Origin: Pseudomonadota bacterium
GTDB taxonomy: Bacteria > Pseudomonadota > Gammaproteobacteria > Ga0077536
Reading direction: 5' to 3'
Length of the DNA stretch: 64,000 nucleotides
Assembly: GCA_016719885.1 (NCBI GenBank)
Contig: JADJYF010000006.1
Span: 290,817 to 354,816 of the forward strand
The position numbers were made by a program, and so were the translations under genes. Below are positions 9,697-16,818 of the stretch, one piece after another (position 1 is the stretch's first letter; the number at the start of each line of letters is the position of its first letter). The notes under the pieces were generated by a model. It did no database searches. It was not told the origin of the DNA and was given only the letters and a program-made list of their open reading frames with translations.

Positions 9697-10641
9697 TCAG
9701 CGCAGCCGCGCGGCGATGGCGTCGGCCTGCCGCACGAGATTCTCGGCCATGTGCGCCGAGGCCGCGTCGATCGTATGACCATCGAGTTGCGCGACGCCAC
9801 GGCCGGCGTGCACCGCTTCCTCGATGGCGGCGAGAATGCGCCGCGCGCATTCGACATCCACGTCGGGCGGCGTCATCACTTCGTTGGCCAGGCTCACCTG
9901 CACTTCGTGCAATGCCCACTTGCCTTCGAAGCCGAGCGCCGCGCCGCGTCGCGCCGCCGCCCGGTAGCCATCGGCGTCCTGCACATCGCCGTAGGGCCCG
10001 TCGATGGCGCGCAGGCCGTGGGCTCGACAGGCGACCAGCACGCGCTGCATGGCGGCATGCCACTGGTCGCCGGGGTAATCGGGGTTGAGGCCGCCCACCG
10101 ACACCGTGCGCGCACGACAACTCGCGGCAAGGTCCGCGCTGCCGAAATGCAAGGCCTCGAGTCGTGGACTGGCGCGTGCGATTTCTTCAACGTGGGACAG
10201 ACCCAAGGTGGTTTCGATCGACGCCTCGATACCAATGCGCTCGCTCAGATCGCAATTCATTTCAATCTGCGTCAACAGGCAATCGAGCATGTACAGATCG
10301 GCCGCCACGCCGACGCGCGGCACCAGCAGGGTGTCGATATGCGCACCCGCCTGTTCAAGCAGTTCGATGACGTCGCGATACATGTAGCGCGTGTCGAGAC
10401 CGTTGATGCGCACGCACAGGGTCTTGCCATGCGCGCGCCAATCGAACGACGTCAACGCGCCGATGATATTGGCCCGCGCCGCGAGCTTGTCGCCGGGCGC
10501 GACCGTATCGGCACAATCGAGCAGCACGTAATCGGCTTCGGAATGCAGCGCCCCCTCGAACCACTGGGGACAGCTGCCGGGAATGACCAATACGCTGCGC
10601 GCGAGCCGTGCCGGCACGCTGGGAAAATAGGTAAAGCTCAA
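9697..10641 (-). CDS. HpcH/HpaI-CitE family lyase, L-malyl-CoA/beta-methylmalyl-CoA lyase-like
   Basis: A 314-residue TIM-barrel CitE-family protein. RINGLDTRYMYRDV, RARTVSVGGLNPDY, ALGFEGKWALHE and LANEVMTP resemble malyl-CoA lyases, which split malyl-CoA into glyoxylate and acetyl-CoA. The metal-ligand Glu (IEASIETTLGL) and Asp (LHFGSADLAAS) are present. Two changes stand out: the family LEDAV motif reads LDCADTV, and the KWAIHP loop reads KWALHE. I chose a TTG start at 10641 (LSFTYFPSVPARLARS) because GGAG lies 7 nt upstream and malyl-CoA lyases start at this point; the ATG at 10680 lies inside a REP and has no ribosome site. Lyase fold is certain, substrate probable. Confidence 0.82.
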   Translation of the reverse strand: MSFTYFPSVPARLARSVLVIPGSCPQWFEGALHSEADYVLLDCADTVAPGDKLAARANIIGALTSFDWRAHGKTLCVRINGLDTRYMYRDVIELLEQAGAHIDTLLVPRVGVAADLYMLDCLLTQIEMNCDLSERIGIEASIETTLGLSHVEEIARASPRLEALHFGSADLAASCRARTVSVGGLNPDYPGDQWHAAMQRVLVACRAHGLRAIDGPYGDVQDADGYRAAARRGAALGFEGKWALHEVQVSLANEVMTPPDVDVECARRILAAIEEAVHAGRGVAQLDGHTIDAASAHMAENLVRQADAIAARLR

Positions 10642-10681
10642 ACGGCAACTCCGGAGTGGCAGCGACAGGGACCGCGCCATT

Positions 10682-10753
10682 GCAGGTGCGAATTCATTCG
10701 CACATTGAAAGTGCACCGCCACACCTGGAGCGCGCGAATGAATTCGCACCTAC
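10682..10753. repeat. REP-like inverted repeat pair, family A copy 2
   Basis: A second copy of the family A pair. The left arm (10682-10706) is gcaggtgcgaattcattcgc plus acatt; the right arm (10731-10753) ends gcgaatgaattcgcacctac. The spacer differs completely from that of copy 1, and the arms have diverged at a few positions. It lies between the aminotransferase stop and the malyl-CoA lyase-like start, upstream of the latter's ribosome site. Confidence 0.85.
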
Positions 10754-10823
10754 GAGGCGTCTGAGGTGGCGACGGCGCGGCAGGTTTCGCCACGCCGATC
10801 CCGGTCGACGGTTATTCAGCGGC

Positions 10824-11999
10824 TCAGGCGGACTTGTACGTAGTCCGCAGGAACTCCGACGCGGCGCCGACGCCGCTGCCCGGCACCACGTCGATGCCGC
10901 TGTCTCGCAGCGCCATCTCGGTACCGGCCAGCGCCGACAGCACCATGATCTCGTTCAAGTCGCCCATGTGACCGATGCGGAACACCTTGCCCGCCACGTC
11001 ACCGAGGCCGCCGCCCAGCGACAGGTTGTAACGCGCGTAGGCGTTCTTCACCACGTCGTTGGCGTTCTTGCCTTCCGGCACCACGATGGCGCTGACGGTA
11101 TTCGAATAGCTGGCCGGGTCACGCGCGCAAAGCGAAAGGCCCCACGCTGCCACGCCCTTGCGCACCGCCTCGGCGTAACGCGCATGGCGCGCGTAGACAT
11201 TCGGCAGGCCTTCTTCGAGCAGCATGTTGATCGATTCGCGCAAACCGCGAATCAAGGTCATGGCCGGCGTGTAGGGGAACCAGCCGTCGGCATTCATGCG
11301 CAGCTGGTCGTCGAAGTCGAAATAGGCGCGATGACACTTGGCGGTCTTGCGCCATTCCAGCGCCTTCTGGCTGACGCCGACCAGGCCCAGGCCGGTAGGC
11401 AGCATGAGGCCCTTCTGCGAGCCGGACACCGCGATGTCCACGCCCCACTCGTCCATGCGGAAATCGATGCAGCCGATGGCGCTGACGCCGTCTACCATGA
11501 GCAATGCCGGATGCTTGAGATCATCGAGTATCCTGCGCACGCGCTTGATGTCGCTGGTTACACCGGTGGCGGTCTCGTTGTGCGTGACCAGCACCGCCTT
11601 GATGCGGTGCCCCTTGTCGTTGGCGAGGATCTCGGCGTAACGGTCGTAGGGCACCGCTTCGCCCCACGGCGCTTCGACCAGCGTCACTTCCATGGCGTGC
11701 TTGCGACACAGCTCCGCCCACAGGTGGCTGAACTGGCCGAAGCGCGATTGCAACACGCCATCGCCCGGCGACAAGGTATTGGTGATGGCCGCTTCCCAGC
11801 CACCGGTGCCGGAGGCATTGAAAATGAACACCTGGCCGGCCGTGGTCTGGAAGATCTTCTTGATGTCCTCGAACAGGGGCTTGGCGAAATCCGGGAAGTC
11901 GCCGGCACGATGATCTTCGAGCGGTACGTCCATGGCGCGACGGATGCGCTCCGGGATGTTGGTCGGTCCGGGCACGAACAGGTGATTTCTTCCAGGCAC
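10824..11999 (-). CDS. sgaA: Serine-glyoxylate aminotransferase
   Basis: A 391-residue class V PLP aminotransferase that converts serine plus glyoxylate into hydroxypyruvate plus glycine, a serine-cycle or photorespiration-like step. It opens VPGRNHLFVPGPTNIPERIR, the hallmark of this subfamily. FNASGTGGWEAAI is the substrate/PLP loop, LLMVDGVSAIGCIDFRMDEW holds the PLP aspartate, and SGSQKGLMLPTGLG contains the PLP lysine. The start is a GTG at 11999 preceded by GGAGGATTCCCT; the longer frame lacks similarity. It lies upstream of the lyase-like and dehydrogenase genes on the same strand, with a REP in the gap, which suggests one glyoxylate/serine module. Confidence 0.93.
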   Translation of the reverse strand: MPGRNHLFVPGPTNIPERIRRAMDVPLEDHRAGDFPDFAKPLFEDIKKIFQTTAGQVFIFNASGTGGWEAAITNTLSPGDGVLQSRFGQFSHLWAELCRKHAMEVTLVEAPWGEAVPYDRYAEILANDKGHRIKAVLVTHNETATGVTSDIKRVRRILDDLKHPALLMVDGVSAIGCIDFRMDEWGVDIAVSGSQKGLMLPTGLGLVGVSQKALEWRKTAKCHRAYFDFDDQLRMNADGWFPYTPAMTLIRGLRESINMLLEEGLPNVYARHARYAEAVRKGVAAWGLSLCARDPASYSNTVSAIVVPEGKNANDVVKNAYARYNLSLGGGLGDVAGKVFRIGHMGDLNEIMVLSALAGTEMALRDSGIDVVPGSGVGAASEFLRTTYKSA

Positions 12000-12157
12000 A
12001 GGGAATCCTCCGGTTGGCGTCCGCTGGCGGAAACCGCTCTCTAGCAACTACAGAGTATTTCGGGGCGGGCAGATTGGGTTGAAAGGCGCGGCGCAAGCCG
12101 TGCCGCGCGCCGACACTCTACACGGCCGGCCCCACCGCAACAAGGCAAGTGCGGGGG

Positions 12158-13345
12158 CTAGGGCAGGGAGGCCAGCGCCTGCGCGAGATCGGCCACCAGG
12201 TCATCCGCGTCCTCGAGTCCGATCGACAGGCGTATCAAGCCCTCACGTATGCCCATCTCGTCCCGTTCGGCCTGGCTCACGCGCCCGTGGGTGGTGGTGG
12301 CGGGATGGGTGACGATGCTCTTGGCGTCGCCGAGGTTGGCCGTGATGGAAAAGAATTTCAGCGTATCGATGATGTGCCAGGCCGCCGCGCGGTCGGCCAC
12401 CTCGAAGCTGACGATGCCGCCGAAATCCTTCTGCTGACGCCGCGCGAGTGCGTGCTGAGGGTGACCGGCGAGCCCCGGGTAATGCACGCGCGCGACCTTG
12501 TCATGCTCGTTCAACCAGGCCGCGACCCGCGCCGCGCTCTGGCTATGACGCTGCATGCGGATGGCCAAGGTTTCCAGTCCCTTCAGGAACACCCAGGCAT
12601 TGAACGGGCTCATGGTCGGACCGGCGTTGCGCAGGAACGGAAAGACCTTGTCGTTGATGAGCTTTTCCGCACCGACGATGGCGCCGCCGAGGCAACGGCC
12701 CTGGCCATCGAGATACTTGGTGGCGGAATGAATGACGACATCGGCGCCGAGCTTGAGCGGCTGTTGCAGCACCGGCGTGCAGAAACAGTTGTCGACCGCG
12801 AGCAGCGCACCCTGCTGTTGCGCGAGCGTGGCCAAGGCCGCGATGTCGCACACTTCCGTGAGCGGATTCGACGGCGTCTCGGCGAACAGCATGCGCGTAT
12901 TGGGCTGGAGGGCATCACGCCACGCCTCGACCGATGTCATGTCGACGAACGTGGTGCTGATGCCGAAGCGACCGAGCACGTTCTTGAACAGGTTGACGGT
13001 GGTGCCGAACACGCTGCGCGAGGCGACCACGTGATCGCCGGCCGACAGCACCGACATCGCGAGACTCAAGATGGCGCTCATGCCCGAGGCGGTCGCCACG
13101 CAGCGTTCACCGCCTTCCATCGCCGCCAGACGCTGCTCGAAAGTGCGCACCGTGGGGTTGGTGAAGCGGCTGTAGACATTGCCGTCCTCGGTGCCGGCGA
13201 AACGTGCCGCGGCCTGTGCGGCCGATTCGAAACAAAAACTCGATGACAGGAACAGCGCCTCACTCTGCTCCATCTCGGCGGTGCGCAGGCGGCCGGCATG
13301 ACAGGCCAGCGTCGCCAGTCCAAGCTCGTCGTCGTAATCCACCAT
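12158..13345 (-). CDS. metZ: O-succinylhomoserine sulfhydrylase
   Basis: MetZ makes homocysteine from O-succinylhomoserine and sulfide, the direct sulfhydrylation route to methionine. The 395-residue Cys/Met-metabolism PLP enzyme shows YSRFTNPTVRTFEQRLA, ASGMSAI, LFAETPSNPL, VDNCFCTP, the PLP lysine in HSATKYLDGQGR, and GDAKSIVTHPATTTH. The ATG at 13345 (MVDYDDELGLATLACHAGR) has gaggtcaag just upstream. In many relatives metZ follows purF directly; here three large genes intervene. Expression is very likely controlled by the SAM-II riboswitch and terminator in its leader (13406-13496). Confidence 0.95.
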   Translation of the reverse strand: MVDYDDELGLATLACHAGRLRTAEMEQSEALFLSSSFCFESAAQAAARFAGTEDGNVYSRFTNPTVRTFEQRLAAMEGGERCVATASGMSAILSLAMSVLSAGDHVVASRSVFGTTVNLFKNVLGRFGISTTFVDMTSVEAWRDALQPNTRMLFAETPSNPLTEVCDIAALATLAQQQGALLAVDNCFCTPVLQQPLKLGADVVIHSATKYLDGQGRCLGGAIVGAEKLINDKVFPFLRNAGPTMSPFNAWVFLKGLETLAIRMQRHSQSAARVAAWLNEHDKVARVHYPGLAGHPQHALARRQQKDFGGIVSFEVADRAAAWHIIDTLKFFSITANLGDAKSIVTHPATTTHGRVSQAERDEMGIREGLIRLSIGLEDADDLVADLAQALASLP

Positions 13346-13405
13346 CTTGACCTCGACATGACTGACAGGTGGGCGCCGCGCCGCGGGCAACCCCAAGGGG
13401 CGGGC

Positions 13406-13431
13406 AAAAAAAAACCCGCCATGGCGCGGCC
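13406..13431 (-). terminator. Intrinsic terminator in the metZ leader (riboswitch expression platform)
   Basis: On the minus strand a GC-rich hairpin, gccgcgccatggcggg, is followed at once by nine T residues (13406-13414), the form of a Rho-independent terminator. It stands between the SAM-II aptamer and the metZ start 60 bases further on. Its 5' arm overlaps the 3' arm (13426-13436) of a competing 11-bp helix, so the two folds exclude each other. The stem itself is short (4 bp, or 5 bp with a bulge), so strength is uncertain. Confidence 0.8.
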
Positions 13432-13459
13432 AAAGCAGGTTGTGCTTCGCTTTAGCCGC
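13426..13459 (-). promoter_or_regulatory. Antiterminator helix of the metZ leader
   Basis: gcggctaaagc (13449-13459) can pair with gctttggccgc (13426-13436) over 11 bp, with one G-U wobble and a 12-base loop. The 5' strand is the 3' pseudoknot strand of the SAM-II aptamer; the 3' strand is the start of the terminator stem. SAM binding would therefore block this helix and release the terminator (inference from the pairing scheme). Confidence 0.7.
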
Positions 13460-13496
13460 TTTTCTAACGCGCCCGCAAGCTGATTCAAATCGGCGC
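13449..13496 (-). ncRNA. SAM-II (SAM-alpha) riboswitch aptamer upstream of metZ
   Basis: Read on the minus strand, the segment matches the SAM-II H-type pseudoknot position by position: stem GCGC, then GATTTGA, a loop with CTTGC, the closing GGCGCGT, an A-rich linker ttagaaaa, and the 3' strand GCGGCTAAAGC. GATTT, TTGC, CGCGT and GCTAAA are the conserved blocks. The P2 pairs change in a compensating way relative to the structurally characterised marine sequence as I remember it (C-G and G-U in place of U-G and A-U). SAM-II normally represses methionine genes when S-adenosylmethionine is high, which fits its place 100 bases before metZ. Confidence 0.88.
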
Positions 13497-13569
13497 AGAG
13501 GGGCGCACCGTAATCAATGCCGTCGGCGGAGTCAATCGATGGACGGCGCGCCGCGCCAAATCCGCGAAG

Positions 13570-16500
13570 TTACACGGCCGCCGCGCAGTTGCCGGTATTG
13601 ATCACGGGTTCCATGGCGCGCGCCGCGCGCAGCGGGATGTCGAGTTTCAAGCGTTCGAACTCGACGCAGGCCTGCGACAGCGCGGCGCGCGCCGCCGCGA
13701 TATCGCCCTTGAGATGAAATACCTCGGCGGCGCACAGGGCATTGCAGGCCGCTTGCACCGGCGAGCCGAGACGCACGGCGAAGTCACGCGCGCATTCGAG
13801 GTAATGCTCGGCATTGGACAGGCAGGGCGGCCGCGCGCGGGCCGCGGCCCGCGCCAAGGCGCGCGCTGCCACCGCCGAGCCGAGATGTTCGCCTTCCGCA
13901 CCGCGCTGCTCGACGCTGCGCCGATAGATGGCCGCGGCCTCGGCATAGCGTCCGCTGTCGGCCAGCGCCTCCACCATCCAGCCGTAGACCAGCGACAGGT
14001 AGAGGCCGATGCCCCAGCCTTCCAGCCATTCGACGGCGCGACCGAGGGCATCGACGTGCCGTGGATTGGCATCGAGCTTCCAGCGCGCATAGGCGCTCAT
14101 GGCGCTCGCCATGGCGAAGATGTACGGGCCGTTGACCCTTTGCCCGACGCGTCGCGCGGCTTCCGCCGCCGCCAGCGCGTCGGCCCAGCGCTCGGTCCAC
14201 ATCAACACCGCGCTGTGGAAGCAACGAATCGAACCTTCTATCTGGTGATTGGAATCGCGCACCAGGGTCAGCCCGCGCGAGATCAAGGTGAGCCCGCCGT
14301 CGAAGTCGCCGAGGTCGGCGCTGATCATGCCCTTGCAGTTCAAGGTGTAGGCCGGTCCGACCGGCAAGCCGCGCGGTGAAGGCTCGGCGGACCACAGTTC
14401 CAGCGCGCCGTCCAGATGCGCGAGCGCTTCACTGTTGTCGCCGCGCGCACTGGCGCTATGGCCGAGCGCGCCGACAATCTCGGCGCACAGGTTGCCCATG
14501 TTCAGCCGTGACGCGAGCTGGTAGGCGAGCATGAGTTCGGTGCGTGCATCGTTGTGGCGGCCGAGCGTGTAGCAGAGGTAGCCGACGAAATAACGCCCGC
14601 GCGCCGCCGCTTCCTCGTCGCCAATCTCGAGGGCATAGGCCACCTGCTGCTTGAAACGCTCGACCTGGCCCGCCGCCGGACCATACATGCACACCAGCGC
14701 CCAGTGACGACACAGCGCACTGCGGCGCGCCTCGGTGGCGGGGCCCTGCTCGAGCCGGTCCAGCAGGTCGAGCGCCGCCTGGTAGTGCAGTCGCGCGCTG
14801 TCCAGCGCCGCGCGCACGCGCGCCTTGTCCGCCGCCAGCACCGCGTATTCGACCGCCTCGTCGAGGCTCTCGGCGCAACGATGGTGATACGCCAGCGCCT
14901 CGAAATATTCTTCGCGCTGCTCGGGCGCGATCTCGGTTTCGATGGCCTTGGCCGCGCGCAGGTGCAAGCCACGCCGCCGCTCGAGACCGAGCAACGAATA
15001 GATCACGTCGCGCGTGATGCCGTGTTTGAAATGGATGGGTTCGCGCGGGCCGTCGGTATACAAGAGACCGGCGTCGGCGAGCTCCGCCAGGAGCTGTTCA
15101 TCGGGTGGGCTGCCCGCCAGGTTTTCCAACAGCCAGGCCGGTACCACCGTGCCGATGGTGGCGGCCAGCGACGCCACTTCCTGCGCAGCCTCGCTCAACC
15201 GATCGAAACGACTCTCGATGAGACGCGCCAACCAGTGCGGCACGCCCTCGAGCGGTTGCGCGGCCTGGCCGTCGTGTTCCAACACCAGCAGGTTACCGGC
15301 CTGGCACAGTTCCTCGATATACAGCGGCACGCCGCCGGTCTGGCGAAATATCGATTCAATGTGACCGAGGTTGGGCGCGTCCGGCAACAAGGCCTTGACC
15401 ACCGCGCTCACCTCCAGCGCCTTCAATCCTTCGAGTTCGATTTTGACTTGTGGCGCGTCGATGCCGGCGCCGAGCCCGCGTTCGCGCGAAGCGATGAGCA
15501 GCATGATGCGCGCGGCGTCGGCACGCGCCTTGAGCGCGGCCACCACCTGGCCCGATGATTCATCGGCCCACTGCCAGTCATCGAGGAACAGCACCAACAC
15601 CTGGCGCTCGGCGAGACTCAGCAGCATCGCCACCAGCGCCTCGACCATGGCCCGACCGCGACTCTCGTCGGCGGGCGTGGCGTCCGCATCCGCCTCGTCC
15701 AGCGACAACAGTTCGAGCAAGGTGTCGGCGTGCGCGCTGAGTGTCGGCAGGCGCGCGGCGAGGCGCGCGCTGACCTGGGTCGGGCGATCCTCGAAGGCGA
15801 GCTCGTCCACTTCCAGCAGGTCACGCAGGATCTCGAGAAACGGTTCGAGCGGCGTCGACTGGCGCAGCCCGCTGCAATGGCCGCGCAGCACACGCACGTT
15901 GGCGGCATAGGTGCGACTCAAGGCTTCTTCGGCCAGACGCGTCTTGCCGACACCGGCCATGCCGACGATGCCGGCCAGGTGCACGCCGCCTTTGACGGTG
16001 GCATCGAACAGCGTGTCGAGACTGTGCAGGGCATGCTGGCGACCGATGAACGGCGACAAGCGTCGGCGCAGGCGAGCATCGAACGGCCTGCGCACCGGGG
16101 AACGGCGCGTGACGCTGACGGTGGACACCGCGCCTATGGTCGGAATGTCGAGGTGCTCGCGCGGCCGGGTTTCGAAGAACTCGCCGACGCCCTCGAGGGA
16201 ACTCGCGCTCACCACCACCTCGCCCGGCGTGGCGGCGTCGGACAGGCGCGCGGCCACGATCATGGCGTCACCGGTGACGCGGTACAGACGATTGTCGCGC
16301 GTCGCGCGGCGCACCAGCACCAAGCCGGAATGGATGCCGGAATGCAACATCAGCGAGCCCATGCCGCCCAACGCGCCGCTGTCGGACAACTGCTGCACAG
16401 TGCGATGCAGTTCGAGCGCGGCGTCGACCGCGTCGCGCACGTCGAACTCGCCATGGCCGGGCAGGCCGAACAGCGCCACCACGCCGTCGCCGCGCACTTC

Positions 16501-16698
16501 GTTGACGATGCCGCGGTGCTTGCTGACGATGCGATGCGCGACCTGCTCGAGCATGTCGCTCATGCGGTCCACCGCTTCCAGGTCGCCGCGCATGCGCGCC
16601 ACCAACTCGGAATAACCGCTCAGGTCCAGAAACAACACGGTCGCGTGACGGAACTGGCCGTCCGCCGTCGACTGCTGTGCCCGCTGCGCTTCGTTCAT
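13570..16698 (-). CDS. Class III cyclase-like domain / AAA ATPase / TPR signalling protein
   Basis: A 1042-residue mosaic protein. Residues 15-190 are a class III nucleotide cyclase homology domain with both metal aspartates (FLDLSGYS, D25; VRGDGVVALFG, D71). Residues 215-500 are an ORC/STAND-type ATPase with Walker A GMAGVGKTR (about 246-254) and Walker B VLFLDDWQWADE. Residues 560 to the end are helical TPR-like repeats. The purine-recognition lysine position carries Glu (VNEVRGD), as in guanylate cyclases, and the transition-state Asn is Ile (GDAMIVAARL). Product and activity are therefore uncertain. Start ATG at 16698. It may sense ligand through the TPRs and regulate its neighbours (inference). 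Confidence 0.85.
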   Translation of the reverse strand: MNEAQRAQQSTADGQFRHATVLFLDLSGYSELVARMRGDLEAVDRMSDMLEQVAHRIVSKHRGIVNEVRGDGVVALFGLPGHGEFDVRDAVDAALELHRTVQQLSDSGALGGMGSLMLHSGIHSGLVLVRRATRDNRLYRVTGDAMIVAARLSDAATPGEVVVSASSLEGVGEFFETRPREHLDIPTIGAVSTVSVTRRSPVRRPFDARLRRRLSPFIGRQHALHSLDTLFDATVKGGVHLAGIVGMAGVGKTRLAEEALSRTYAANVRVLRGHCSGLRQSTPLEPFLEILRDLLEVDELAFEDRPTQVSARLAARLPTLSAHADTLLELLSLDEADADATPADESRGRAMVEALVAMLLSLAERQVLVLFLDDWQWADESSGQVVAALKARADAARIMLLIASRERGLGAGIDAPQVKIELEGLKALEVSAVVKALLPDAPNLGHIESIFRQTGGVPLYIEELCQAGNLLVLEHDGQAAQPLEGVPHWLARLIESRFDRLSEAAQEVASLAATIGTVVPAWLLENLAGSPPDEQLLAELADAGLLYTDGPREPIHFKHGITRDVIYSLLGLERRRGLHLRAAKAIETEIAPEQREEYFEALAYHHRCAESLDEAVEYAVLAADKARVRAALDSARLHYQAALDLLDRLEQGPATEARRSALCRHWALVCMYGPAAGQVERFKQQVAYALEIGDEEAAARGRYFVGYLCYTLGRHNDARTELMLAYQLASRLNMGNLCAEIVGALGHSASARGDNSEALAHLDGALELWSAEPSPRGLPVGPAYTLNCKGMISADLGDFDGGLTLISRGLTLVRDSNHQIEGSIRCFHSAVLMWTERWADALAAAEAARRVGQRVNGPYIFAMASAMSAYARWKLDANPRHVDALGRAVEWLEGWGIGLYLSLVYGWMVEALADSGRYAEAAAIYRRSVEQRGAEGEHLGSAVAARALARAAARARPPCLSNAEHYLECARDFAVRLGSPVQAACNALCAAEVFHLKGDIAAARAALSQACVEFERLKLDIPLRAARAMEPVINTGNCAAAV

Positions 16699-16818
16699 CG
16701 CCCCACCGTTGACCCCACTGCCCGCGCACGGCGTGCACGAGCCCAAGGCTCGCGGCGCGCCAGACCAGGTTCAGGGCATGCTAACGCTATTCGCCGGGCA
16801 GCGCAGCGCGGGCGATGC

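Noticed and set aside
10642..10749. Longer N-terminus for the malyl-CoA lyase-like protein starting in the REP
   Set aside because: The added residues are translated REP sequence, there is no ribosome site, and the TTG at 10641 has GGAG at good spacing and matches the family start.
12000..12157. Possible glycine or other riboswitch upstream of serine-glyoxylate aminotransferase
   Set aside because: The segment gctagagagcggtttcc looked suggestive, but the conserved glycine aptamer blocks are not present; only a normal ribosome site is clear.
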